This document shows positions 6,615 through 14,419 of a stretch of 21,244 nt of DNA, one piece after another; within the stretch, counting starts at the first letter, position 1; the number at the start of each line of letters is the position of its first letter. The position numbers and the translations under genes are program-made. Under the pieces are notes generated by a model that saw only the letters and a list, made by a program, of their open reading frames with translations, was not told where the DNA came from and made no database searches. The DNA comes from an uncultured Collinsella sp. Its GTDB lineage: Bacteria > Actinomycetota > Coriobacteriia > Coriobacteriales > Coriobacteriaceae. The stretch spans positions 1 to 21,244 of the forward strand of contig UQPP01000033.1 of assembly GCA_900543025.1 (NCBI GenBank). Reading direction: 5' to 3'.

Positions 6615-9191
6615 ATGTGCGATTGCACAGATCATAAGGACGAGATTCCTGCCTACGACGCGCAGGCCATTGAGTCCAAGTGGATGAAGGCCTGGGAGGA
6701 CTCCAACCTCTTTGCCGTCGACACCGACGACAGTAAGCCCAAGAAGTACGTGCTCGAGATGTTCCCGTATCCGTCGGGCGACCTGCACATGGGCCACGCG
6801 CGCAACTACACCATCGGTGATGCCATGGCCCGTCAGGCCCGCATGCGCGGCTTTGACGTGCTGCACCCCATCGGCTTCGACGCCTTTGGCCTGCCCGCCG
6901 AGAACGCCGCCATCAAGCACAACACGCAGGCTGCCGCCTGGACGTATAAGAACATGGATCAGGCGCTTTCCACGATGAGGCGCATGGGCTTCTCCTATGA
7001 TCTGGATCGCATGGTCAAGACCTGCAGCCCCGACTATTACCGCTGGGGCCAGTGGATCTTTGAGAAGCTGTGGGAAAAGGGCCTGGTCTACCGCAAGAAG
7101 AACCCGGTCAACTGGTGCCCCAACTGCAAGACCGTTCTGGCCAACGAGCAGGTCACCGAGGGTAAGTGCTGGCGTTGCGGCACCGAGCCCGAGAAGCGCG
7201 ACCTGGAGCAGTGGTACTTCAAGATTACCGAGTACTCCCAGGAGCTGCTCGACGACCTGGAGAAACTCCCCGGCTGGCCCGAGCGCGTCAAGCAGATGCA
7301 GGCCAACTGGATCGGCCGCTCCGAGGGCGCAGAGGTGGACTTTACCCTGTGCGACCAGGACGGCGAGCCCATCGAGGGCGACGAGGGTAAGATCACCGTC
7401 TTCACCACGCGAGCCGACACACTCTTCGGTGTCTCCTTCTTTGTCCTGGCTCCCGAGTACGCTCGTCTTCACGAGCTCGTCGAGGGCACGGAGTACGAGG
7501 AGGCCGTCACCAAGATCGTCGAGGACTCCAAACACATCTCTGCCGTCGAGCGTGCCCAGGGCACCCTCGAGAAGCACGGTGCCTTTACCGGCCGCTACGT
7601 GGTGAACCCCGTCAACGGCGAGAAGGTCCCCGTGTGGGTTGCCGACTATGTCGTTGCCGACTACGGCACCGGCGCCGTCATGGCCGTTCCCTGCGGCGAC
7701 CAGCGCGACTTTGAGTTTGCCCGCAAGTATGACCTGCCTATTGTGCCGATCATCCTGGACGATGACGACCGCGCTGCCGTCGAGGCTAGTGGCGAGACCA
7801 TCGATACCTTCCATGCCGAGACCGTCGACTGGGATTGCGCCCACGCTGCCGAGGGCACGCTTGTCCAGTCCGGCAAGTACACCGGCATGCGCGGCGGCAA
7901 GCACTCCGAGGGCGAGGCTGCCATCGTGGCCGACCTCGAGGCCATGGGCTGCGGTCGTCGCAAGGTCGAGTTCCGTCTGCGCGACTGGCTCATCAGCCGT
8001 CAGCGCTACTGGGGCAACCCCATCCCGGCCATCCACTGCGAGCACTGCGGCATCGTGCCCGTGCCCGAGGACCAGCTGCCGGTGACGCTGCCTGAGAACC
8101 TGGACCTGGGCGCCGGCGAGACCCTCGCCGAGTGCAAGGAGTTCTACGAGACCACTTGCCCGGTCTGCGGCCGCCCGGCCAAGCGCGAGACCGATACCAT
8201 GGACACCTTCACCTGCTCCAGCTGGTATTACCTGCGCTATACCGACCCACACAACACCGAGCTGCCCTTCTCCCGCGAGGCTGCCGACCGTTGGATGCCC
8301 GTCGATAACTACATTGGCGGCATCGAGCACGCCATTTTGCACCTGCTCTACAGCCGCTTCTTTACCAAGGCACTACGCGACCTGGGTCTGCTGAGTGTTG
8401 ACGAGCCCTTCACCAACCTGTTGTGCCAGGGCATGGTCAAGGACGAGAATGGCGACACCATGTCCAAGTCCAAGGGCAACGTCGTGCCCCCGAGCTCGGT
8501 CATCGAGCCCTACGGCGCCGACACCATGCGTCTGGCGATCCTGTTTATCGCCCCGCCCGAGAAGGACTTCGACTGGGATCCCAAGGCCGTCGAGGGCGCT
8601 AACCGCTTCATTAAGCGCGCCTGGCGTATCGTCTGGCAGCTCGTCCAGTCGGGCGACGTCAACGTAACCTTCGACAAGTCCGCGCTCGACGAGACCGCGA
8701 TGAAGCTCTACCGCGAGCGTCACCGTACCATCGCCAAGTGCACCGAGGACTTCGATCGCGGCCAGTTCAACACCGCGATCTCGGCCGTCATGGAGCTCGT
8801 CAACGCGGCGAGCGCCTACCTCAACGCCACCGAGGGTGCTGACCGCGACAAGGCCCTGTGCTACGGCGTGGCCAAGGACATCGTGAGCGTCCTGGCGCCC
8901 ATCTGCCCGTTCTGGGCCGACGAGCTGTGGCACGAGGCACTCGGCTGCGAGGGCAACGCCTACACCGCCGCCTGGCCCGAGTTCGACCTGGCCGAGTCCA
9001 TCGAGGACACGGTGCAGATCGTCGTCCAGGTACTCGGCAAGGTCCGTGGCCGCATTGACGTGGCCCGCGATGCCTCCAACGAGGAAATGCAGGCTGCCGC
9101 CGAGGCTGCCGTTGCCAAGTGGACCGAGGGCAAGACGGTCGTCAAGGCCATCTGCGTGCCCGGCAAGCTGGTTAACCTGGTGGTCAAGTAA
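6615..9191 (+). CDS. leuS: Leucyl-tRNA synthetase
   Basis: This cytoplasmic class I synthetase charges tRNA-Leu with leucine and edits mischarged products. The 858-residue protein has the HIGH motif as HMGH (58-61) within PYPSGDLHMGHARN and the KMSKS signature as TMSKS (615-619). The CP1 editing domain has its threonine-rich TTRADTLFG at 264-272 and, further on, GAVMAVPCGDQRDFEFA with the editing-site aspartate retained. In most homologues I recall, the residues before that aspartate are AH rather than CG. Zinc-knuckle cysteine pairs (CPNC/CWRC and HCEHC/CPVC) are present. The C-terminal anticodon-binding and tail regions are complete, ending in CVPGKLVNLVVK. ATG 6615 follows AAAGGAG by 5 bases. 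The gene has its own structured leader and terminator and is probably transcribed alone. Confidence 0.98.
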   Translation: MCDCTDHKDEIPAYDAQAIESKWMKAWEDSNLFAVDTDDSKPKKYVLEMFPYPSGDLHMGHARNYTIGDAMARQARMRGFDVLHPIGFDAFGLPAENAAIKHNTQAAAWTYKNMDQALSTMRRMGFSYDLDRMVKTCSPDYYRWGQWIFEKLWEKGLVYRKKNPVNWCPNCKTVLANEQVTEGKCWRCGTEPEKRDLEQWYFKITEYSQELLDDLEKLPGWPERVKQMQANWIGRSEGAEVDFTLCDQDGEPIEGDEGKITVFTTRADTLFGVSFFVLAPEYARLHELVEGTEYEEAVTKIVEDSKHISAVERAQGTLEKHGAFTGRYVVNPVNGEKVPVWVADYVVADYGTGAVMAVPCGDQRDFEFARKYDLPIVPIILDDDDRAAVEASGETIDTFHAETVDWDCAHAAEGTLVQSGKYTGMRGGKHSEGEAAIVADLEAMGCGRRKVEFRLRDWLISRQRYWGNPIPAIHCEHCGIVPVPEDQLPVTLPENLDLGAGETLAECKEFYETTCPVCGRPAKRETDTMDTFTCSSWYYLRYTDPHNTELPFSREAADRWMPVDNYIGGIEHAILHLLYSRFFTKALRDLGLLSVDEPFTNLLCQGMVKDENGDTMSKSKGNVVPPSSVIEPYGADTMRLAILFIAPPEKDFDWDPKAVEGANRFIKRAWRIVWQLVQSGDVNVTFDKSALDETAMKLYRERHRTIAKCTEDFDRGQFNTAISAVMELVNAASAYLNATEGADRDKALCYGVAKDIVSVLAPICPFWADELWHEALGCEGNAYTAAWPEFDLAESIEDTVQIVVQVLGKVRGRIDVARDASNEEMQAAAEAAVAKWTEGKTVVKAICVPGKLVNLVVK

Positions 9192-9213
9192 GCGCTGCGC
9201 GCATAGTTGACAT

Positions 9214-9255
9214 AAAAAGCGAGGGACGATTCCACAGGGAGTCGCCCCTCTTTTT
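9214..9255 (+). terminator. Intrinsic terminator after leuS
   Basis: An A-rich left arm (AAAAAGCGAGGGACGATTCC, 9214-9233) pairs, with two one-base bulges and one mismatch, with GGAGTCGCCCCTCTTTTT (9238-9255). The right arm ends in a five-T run. It begins 22 bases after the leuS stop and separates leuS from the rimP operon. Confidence 0.85.
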
Positions 9256-9260
9256 GGTTA

Positions 9261-9290
9261 TGGATACTTGCGACAACACCCAATTATCCA
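9261..9290. promoter_or_regulatory. Operator-like inverted repeat upstream of the rimP promoter
   Basis: TGGATACTTG (9261-9270) and CAATTATCCA (9281-9290) are inverted copies matching at 9 of 10 positions with a 10-base spacer. The half-site centres are about two helical turns apart, as expected for a dimeric repressor or activator. The site lies about 50 bases upstream of the -35 box at 9341. No regulator is identifiable. Confidence 0.35.
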
Positions 9291-9340
9291 TTTCTTGTGG
9301 AGAACCTGTGCTCACGCTGACCTGCGGGTTTGTGTTGTGG

Positions 9341-9369
9341 TTGCACGTTTGTGCAGGTATTGGTATAGT
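9341..9369 (+). promoter_or_regulatory. Sigma-70 promoter of the rimP-nusA-infB operon
   Basis: TTGCAC (9341-9346) and TATAGT (9364-9369) are separated by exactly 17 bases and match the housekeeping consensus at 4-5 of 6 positions each. The transcript would start near 9376. A TGCAC/GTGCA inverted repeat (9342-9355) overlaps the -35 box and spacer, and TTTGC/GCAAA (9369-9380) lies at the start site; either could bind a regulator. Confidence 0.75.
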
Positions 9370-9395
9370 TTGCTTGCAAATGAAGTTGTAATTGA

Positions 9396-9427
9396 AAGAA
9401 GTGGGGTTTCGGCCCCGCTTCTTTTTT
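9396..9427 (+). terminator. Leader terminator (attenuator) before rimP
   Basis: AAGAAGTGGGG (9396-9406) pairs with CCCCGCTTCTT (9413-9423) over 11 bp with one wobble, around loop TTTCGG. Six T residues (9422-9427) overlap the end of the stem. This is a textbook intrinsic terminator, but it lies between the operon promoter and the rimP start. It is therefore likely to attenuate the whole operon. Confidence 0.8.
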
Positions 9428-9447
9428 GTATGGATGGAGGTGCCGCA

Positions 9448-9942
9448 ATGGTCAAGACCAAGACCGAGCAGGCGATCATCGACGCGCTCGAGGCCGTCGC
9501 TCCCCAGCACGATATCGACATCGTCGACGTTGAGCTCGTGGGTGCCACCAAGGCCCCCTGCGTGCGTGTGCGTATCGAGGGTGCCGAGGGTCAGAGCCTG
9601 TCGCTCAACGACGTCACGGCCAACACCAAATGGGTCGGCGATGTGATTGAGGAGCTCGACCCCATCTCTTCGAGCTATACGCTCGAGGTGTCGAGCCCGG
9701 GTATGGCGCGCCCGCTGCGCCGCCCGAGTGACTTTGCCCGCTTTGTGGGCGAGAACTGCGAGCTCACCTCCACCGCCACCGAGGGACGTCGCAAGTACGC
9801 CGGCAAGATTGCCGCCGCCACCGAGACGAACGTGACCCTCGAGCTCGAGGACGGCGAGTCCGTCATCCTCGATTTCTCTGATGTTAAAAAGTGCAAGTTG
9901 AAGCCCACCTATGACTTCAAGCCCGCGAAGGAAGGAAAGTAA
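9448..9942 (+). CDS. rimP: Ribosome maturation factor RimP
   Basis: RimP assists assembly of the 30S ribosomal subunit. The 164-residue protein has the usual two-domain RimP layout: an N-terminal alpha/beta domain (EQAIIDALEAVAPQHDIDIVDVELVG and VRVRIEG) followed by SYTLEVSSPGMARPLRRPSDFARFVG, the most diagnostic stretch. It ends in a small SH3-like C-terminal domain (NVTLELEDGESVILDFSDVKKCKL). The start is set at ATG 9448 because GGAGG (9436-9440) lies 7 bases upstream; a longer in-frame reading back to 9268 would cross the promoter and the leader terminator. It is the first gene of the operon and ends one base before nusA starts, which indicates tight translational coupling. Confidence 0.95.
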   Translation: MVKTKTEQAIIDALEAVAPQHDIDIVDVELVGATKAPCVRVRIEGAEGQSLSLNDVTANTKWVGDVIEELDPISSSYTLEVSSPGMARPLRRPSDFARFVGENCELTSTATEGRRKYAGKIAAATETNVTLELEDGESVILDFSDVKKCKLKPTYDFKPAKEGK

Positions 9943-9943
9943 G

Positions 9944-11191
9944 ATGGCAGCATCCGACATGATGTCCGCCCTGATGGAGCTTTGCCAGGAGAAGCACATC
10001 GACCAGCTCTACCTGATCGACCGCCTGGAGCAGTCGCTCGCCAAGAGCTATGCCGAGATCCTGCATCTTGAGTGGGGCGCTAAGGTGACTATCGACCGCA
10101 CCACCGGTAAGATCTATGTCTACCGTCTGGAGCCGATCGACGATTCCATGGACGAGGAGGGCAACTTCACCGAGTTCGAGGAGATCGACGTCACTCCCAA
10201 GAACACGAGCCGCATCGCCGCCCAGCACGCCAAGGCCGAGATCAACGCCATCGTGCGCAACTCCGCCCGCGAGCAGATCTACGAGGAGTTCTCCGGCCGC
10301 ATCGGTGACCTCATCAGCGGTACCGTGCTGCAGTCCACGCCCGACTTCACGATCGTCAAGATTCGCGAGGGCGTCGAGGCCGAGCTTCCGCACTTCGACC
10401 AGCGCCGTTACGAGAACGAGCGCAACGAGCGTCCGATGGGCGAGCGCTACCTGCACAACCAGCACATCAAGGCCGTGATCATCGACGTTCGCGACCCCAA
10501 CTCCAACCTGCAGCCGGTCCGTGGCGAGCACAGCCGTCCGCCGATTGTCATCTCCCGCACCCACCCCGAGCTCATGCGTCGTCTGTTTGAGCAGGAGGTG
10601 CCCGAGATCTATGAGGGCACCGTCCAGATCAAGTCGATTGCCCGCGAGCCCGGCCAGCGCTCCAAGGTCGCCGTCCATTCGCTCGACGATCGCCTGGATC
10701 CCGTGGGCGCCTGCGTCGGCCCCAAGGGCAGCCGTGTTCGCGCTGTCGTGGGCGAGCTCCGTGGCGAGCGCGTCGACGTCATCCTGTGGGATGCCGATCC
10801 GGCCGTCTACGTCGCCAACGCCCTGTCGCCCGCCAAGGTCACTCGCGTCCTTATCGACGAGGAGAAGGCCTATGCCGGCGTCATCGTGCCCGACGACCAG
10901 CTGTCCCTCGCCATCGGCAAGGAGGGCCAGAACGCCCGCCTCGCCGCGCGCCTGACCGGCTGGCACATCGACATCAAGTCCGAGACCCTTGCCGCCGACA
11001 TCCTCAAGAACGTTCCCGTTCACGAGGAGCCCGCCGCCGACCTGATCGGTGACGAGGAGGACGAGGACGTCCGTCGCTGCGAGTTCGTGTCCGAGGACGG
11101 CATCCAGTGCCGCAACCAGGCCCGTCCCGGCTCCCGTTTCTGCGGTGTCCATGACACCGACGCCTTCGATGATGCGGAGGACCTGATCTAG
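9944..11191 (+). CDS. nusA: Transcription termination/antitermination factor NusA with a C-terminal Cys3-His knuckle
   Basis: NusA binds RNA polymerase and nascent RNA and modulates pausing, termination and antitermination. The 415-residue protein has an N-terminal RNA-polymerase-binding domain (1 to about 118), an S1 domain beginning near GDLISGTVLQ (121-130), and two KH domains with their GxxG loops at GPKGSR (259-264) and GKEGQN (325-330). After KH2 comes an acidic linker (DEEDEDV, 370-376), then C-x9-C-x10-C-x2-H at Cys379, Cys389, Cys400 and His403, which looks like a small zinc-binding knuckle. I do not know this in standard NusA; E. coli NusA instead ends in acidic repeats. ATG 9944 has GAAGGA (9931-9936) 7 bases upstream and begins one base after the rimP stop. 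NusA may regulate its own operon through the leader terminator. Confidence 0.97.
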   Translation: MAASDMMSALMELCQEKHIDQLYLIDRLEQSLAKSYAEILHLEWGAKVTIDRTTGKIYVYRLEPIDDSMDEEGNFTEFEEIDVTPKNTSRIAAQHAKAEINAIVRNSAREQIYEEFSGRIGDLISGTVLQSTPDFTIVKIREGVEAELPHFDQRRYENERNERPMGERYLHNQHIKAVIIDVRDPNSNLQPVRGEHSRPPIVISRTHPELMRRLFEQEVPEIYEGTVQIKSIAREPGQRSKVAVHSLDDRLDPVGACVGPKGSRVRAVVGELRGERVDVILWDADPAVYVANALSPAKVTRVLIDEEKAYAGVIVPDDQLSLAIGKEGQNARLAARLTGWHIDIKSETLAADILKNVPVHEEPAADLIGDEEDEDVRRCEFVSEDGIQCRNQARPGSRFCGVHDTDAFDDAEDLI

Positions 11192-11246
11192 CGCGCGGTC
11201 GCGCCGGGCAGGTCCCAGCGCATACCCCACGCTCGTTCAGTCTCTA

Positions 11247-11261
11247 GGCACCCAAGGTGCC
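11247..11261 (+). promoter_or_regulatory. Hairpin in the nusA-infB gap
   Basis: GGCACC-CAA-GGTGCC forms a perfect 6-bp stem with a 3-base loop, ending 21 bases before the infB start. No T-run follows, so it is not a terminator. It lies just 5' of the infB Shine-Dalgarno (AGGTGA 11271-11276) and could be an mRNA-processing or translational element. Confidence 0.35.
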
Positions 11262-11282
11262 AGAAAGGGTAGGTGAAGTCAT

Positions 11283-13997
11283 ATGGCAAAAGTCCGTGTG
11301 TCCACCCTGGCCAAAGAGTTCGGCATGACCTCCAAGGAACTTATGGGTCATCTCGCCGAAATGAAGATTCCCGCTAAGTCCGCTTCCTCCGCCCTGGAGG
11401 ACGCCTACGTCGCTATGGTCCGCAAGCAGCTCGCCTCGGTGATCGAGGCCCGCGCCCAGGAAGTCGAGGCCGCCAAGCTGGCCGAGGAGCAGGCCGCTGC
11501 CGCCGAGGAGGCAGCACGCGCTGCCGAGGCAGAGCGCGAGCGCATCGCCGCCGAGAAGGCGCGCGAGGAGGAGCGCCGCCAGTTCGCCGCCGCCCAGGCC
11601 GCCGAGGAGGCCGCCCGCGCCGAGGCCGAGGCTAAGAAGAAGGCCGAGCAGGAGCGCCTTGCCCGCGAGAAGGAGGAGGCTGCCCGCGAGGCCCAGCGCC
11701 GCGCCGTTCCCGCTTCCGACTCCGGTTCGCGCTTCCGTTCGCTGCTCGACCAGATCGCCGCACAGGAGACCGTGCTCAAGGAGAAGAAGGACGCCGAGGA
11801 GAAGGCCAAGGCCGAGCGCGCCGCCGAGCGCGGCAACCGTCGTGGCGGCAACAACGACCGCCGCGGTGGCCGTCGTAACGATCGCAACGCCTCCGACAAC
11901 AACTCCGAGCGCAACGCCTCCGAGAACCGTTCGCACAGCCATCGCACCAACGCAAGCAACAACGTCGCTGCCGGCATGGACTTCCCCAACCCCGACAAGC
12001 AGGGCAAGGGCAAGAAGCGCAAGGGTGGTCACAACAACGAAGAGGACCACTACAGCCGCATGGCTCGCGAGGCTGAGGAGTACAGCCGCGAGAAGGTGCT
12101 CGAGGAGGCTCGTGCCGCCGTCGAGGAGGCCTCTCGCGAGTCCACTGGTCGCCGCAAAAAGCGCAAGGAGAAGCGCGAGCGCGAGGCCGCAAAGGCTCAG
12201 GAAGAGCGCAAGATTGAGGAGGCGCTGGCCCAGGGCGTGAACCCCGAGGAGCTCGACGCCATCAAGGTCTCCCAGGGCGTTACCGTCCAGGAGCTCGCCG
12301 AGGCGCTCGACGTTCCTGCCAACGACATCATCAAGCGCCTGTTCCTGCTGGGCACGCCGCTTACCATGACGCAGTCCATGTCCGACGACCTCGTCGAGCT
12401 CGTTGCCGACGACCTGGGCCGTCAGATCAAGATCATCACCCCCGAGGAGGAGAACACCTTCTCGTTCTACGACGATCCCGCCGACCTTAAGCCTCGTGCC
12501 CCGGTCGTCACCGTCATGGGCCACGTCGACCACGGCAAGACGAGCCTCCTCGACGCCATCCGTCACACCGGCGTCGCTGCCGGCGAGGCGGGCGGCATTA
12601 CGCAGGCCATCGGCGCTTCGCAGGTCATGATCAACGACCGCAAGATCACCTTCATCGATACCCCCGGTCATGCCACCTTTACGGCCATGCGTGCCCGCGG
12701 CGCCAAGGTGACCGATATCGTCATCCTGATCGTGGCCGCCGACGACGGCGTCATGCCCCAGACCATCGAGTCGATCAACCACGCCAAGGCCGCCGGTGTT
12801 CCCATCGTCGTCGCCGTCAACAAGATCGATAAGCCGGGCGCCAACCCCGACCGCGTGCGCCAGGAGCTCACCGAGTACGGCATCATCCCCGAGGAGTGGG
12901 GCGGACAGAACATGTTCGTCAACATCTCGGCCAAGCAGAAGATCGGTATCGACGATCTGCTCGAGACCGTCCTGCTCCAGGCCGACGTGCTCGAGCTCAA
13001 GGCCAACCCTGATACGTTCGCTTCGGGCAACGTCCTCGAGGCTAAGCTCGACAAGGGTCGCGGCTCGGTTGCCACCGTGCTCGTGACCCGCGGCACCCTG
13101 CACGTTGGCGACACGCTGGTCGCCGGCCTCACCTATGGCCGCGTCCGTGCCATGCTCGACCCCAAGGGCAACGCCGTCACCGAGGCCGGTCCCTCCGACG
13201 CCGTCGAGATTCTGGGCCTGCAGTCCGTCCCCAACGCCGGTGACGAGTTCCGCGTGTTCGAGGACGAGCGCGAGGCACGTGCGCTGGCCGACGAGCGTTC
13301 GCTCAAGGCCCGTATCGAGGAGCAGAGCCGCGTGAAGCACGTGACGCTCGAGAACCTCTTCGAGACCATCGCCGACGCCGAGGTCAAGGAGCTCAACCTG
13401 ATCATCAAGGCCGACGTCCAGGGCTCCATCGAGGCCCTTCAGGACTCCCTCGACAAGATGGATCAGTCCGAGGTGCGCATCAACACGATTCACTCCGCGG
13501 TTGGTGCCATCAACGAGACCGACGTCGTCCTGGCCGACGCCTCCAATGCCATCATCATCGGCTTTGGCGTCCGTCCCGACGGCAAGGCCCGCTCCGCTGC
13601 CGAGCGCGAGGGCGTCGAGATCCGTTGCTACGACGTCATCTACAAGTGCCTCGAGGACCTCGACGCTGCCCGCATCGGTATGCTCAAGCCCACCGAGGTC
13701 GAGGTCTCCACGGGTACTGCGACCGTTCTGGTCACCTTCAAGGTGCCCAAGGTCGGTATCGCCGCCGGTGTCCGCGTCGAAGAGGGCGAGATCGCCGCGA
13801 CCGATTCCGTACGCCTGGTGCGCGATGGCATCGTGGTCTTCAACGGCAAGATCGCCTCGATGCGCCACTACAAGGACGAGGCCAAGAGCCTCAAGAGCGG
13901 CTCCGAGGGCGGTATTGGCCTGGAGAACTTCCAGGACATCAAGCCTGGCGACACCATTGAGGGCTACCGCATCGACCAGGTTGCCCGTACCGAGTAG
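11283..13997 (+). CDS. infB: Translation initiation factor IF-2
   Basis: IF-2 is the GTPase that delivers initiator fMet-tRNA to the 30S subunit and promotes subunit joining. The 904-residue protein starts with an IF2_N domain (VSTLAKEFGMTSKELMGHL). About 100 residues of Ala/Glu/Arg-rich charged helix follow, then an Arg/Gly/Asn/Ser-rich segment near 180-225. A second IF2_N-like domain (VTVQELAEALDVPANDIIKR) precedes the G domain: G1 GHVDHGKT (413-420), G3 DTPGH (459-463) and G4 NKID (513-516). The remaining beta-barrel and C-terminal initiator-tRNA-binding domains are complete, ending near FQDIKPGDTIEGYR. ATG 11283 has AGGTGA 6 bases upstream. The 91-base gap after nusA is where many bacteria carry ylxR and ylxQ; neither is present. 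Confidence 0.98.
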   Translation: MAKVRVSTLAKEFGMTSKELMGHLAEMKIPAKSASSALEDAYVAMVRKQLASVIEARAQEVEAAKLAEEQAAAAEEAARAAEAERERIAAEKAREEERRQFAAAQAAEEAARAEAEAKKKAEQERLAREKEEAAREAQRRAVPASDSGSRFRSLLDQIAAQETVLKEKKDAEEKAKAERAAERGNRRGGNNDRRGGRRNDRNASDNNSERNASENRSHSHRTNASNNVAAGMDFPNPDKQGKGKKRKGGHNNEEDHYSRMAREAEEYSREKVLEEARAAVEEASRESTGRRKKRKEKREREAAKAQEERKIEEALAQGVNPEELDAIKVSQGVTVQELAEALDVPANDIIKRLFLLGTPLTMTQSMSDDLVELVADDLGRQIKIITPEEENTFSFYDDPADLKPRAPVVTVMGHVDHGKTSLLDAIRHTGVAAGEAGGITQAIGASQVMINDRKITFIDTPGHATFTAMRARGAKVTDIVILIVAADDGVMPQTIESINHAKAAGVPIVVAVNKIDKPGANPDRVRQELTEYGIIPEEWGGQNMFVNISAKQKIGIDDLLETVLLQADVLELKANPDTFASGNVLEAKLDKGRGSVATVLVTRGTLHVGDTLVAGLTYGRVRAMLDPKGNAVTEAGPSDAVEILGLQSVPNAGDEFRVFEDEREARALADERSLKARIEEQSRVKHVTLENLFETIADAEVKELNLIIKADVQGSIEALQDSLDKMDQSEVRINTIHSAVGAINETDVVLADASNAIIIGFGVRPDGKARSAAEREGVEIRCYDVIYKCLEDLDAARIGMLKPTEVEVSTGTATVLVTFKVPKVGIAAGVRVEEGEIAATDSVRLVRDGIVVFNGKIASMRHYKDEAKSLKSGSEGGIGLENFQDIKPGDTIEGYRIDQVARTE

Positions 13998-14008
13998 GGG
14001 GTAGCGCT

Positions 14009-14419
14009 ATGAAGCAAACGCAGGCAACCCGCCGTCTGGGCGAGCAGCTTCGCGAGAAGCTCGGTTATATCCTGCTCTTTGAGGTTTCCGATCCGCGTCT
14101 CGACCTGGTCACCCTGACCGCGGTCGAGGTCGCGGTGGACCGTTCGTTCGCGCGCGTGTACGTGTCGTGCGACGCGAGCCGCTACGACGAGGTCATGGAG
14201 GCGCTCGTCAGCGCCAAGGGCCGCATCCGTAGCCTGTTGGCCCGCTCGCTCGATTGGCGCGTTACGCCCGAGCTCGATTTTCGCATCGATCGCTCGACCG
14301 ATGAGGCCGAGCGCATCACGCGCGCGCTGGAAAACGTTCCCGCCACGCTTGCGATCGAAAAGGACGAGGACGGCTATCCCATAGCGGATGCCGCCCAGGA
14401 GGCAGCTTTAGATGAGTAA
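14009..14419 (+). CDS. rbfA: 30S ribosome-binding factor A (RbfA)
   Basis: RbfA helps mature the 5' end of 16S rRNA and is needed for late 30S assembly and cold adaptation. The 136-residue protein is a single KH-like domain with the family pattern RRLGEQLREKLGYILLFEVSDPRL, followed by VTLTAVEVAVDRSFARVYVS and the closing segment RVTPELDFRIDRSTDEAERI. It starts at ATG 14009, 11 bases after the infB stop, with a G-rich stretch just upstream (GGGGG 13997-14001). Its last 8 bases overlap the start of nrnA. Length and motifs are normal. Confidence 0.96.
   Translation: MKQTQATRRLGEQLREKLGYILLFEVSDPRLDLVTLTAVEVAVDRSFARVYVSCDASRYDEVMEALVSAKGRIRSLLARSLDWRVTPELDFRIDRSTDEAERITRALENVPATLAIEKDEDGYPIADAAQEAALDE

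Noticed and set aside
6498..8342. Minus-strand open frame of 614 codons opposite leuS
   Set aside because: Antisense shadow caused by strong codon bias in leuS; no recognisable domain.
9281..9292. DnaA box (TTATCCA-like) near the rimP promoter
   Set aside because: The 3' end is TTATCCATT rather than TTATNCACA, only one copy is present, and no dnaA/dnaN context exists.
9268..9447. Upstream extension of the rimP reading frame
   Set aside because: It would translate across the promoter and the leader terminator, lacks a ribosome site, and adds no conserved RimP sequence; GGAGG supports ATG 9448.
11244..13868. Minus-strand open frame of 874 codons opposite infB
   Set aside because: The composition (runs of Leu, Gly, Asp, Val, His) is the mirror of GC3-biased codons in infB; there are no family motifs and no ribosome site.
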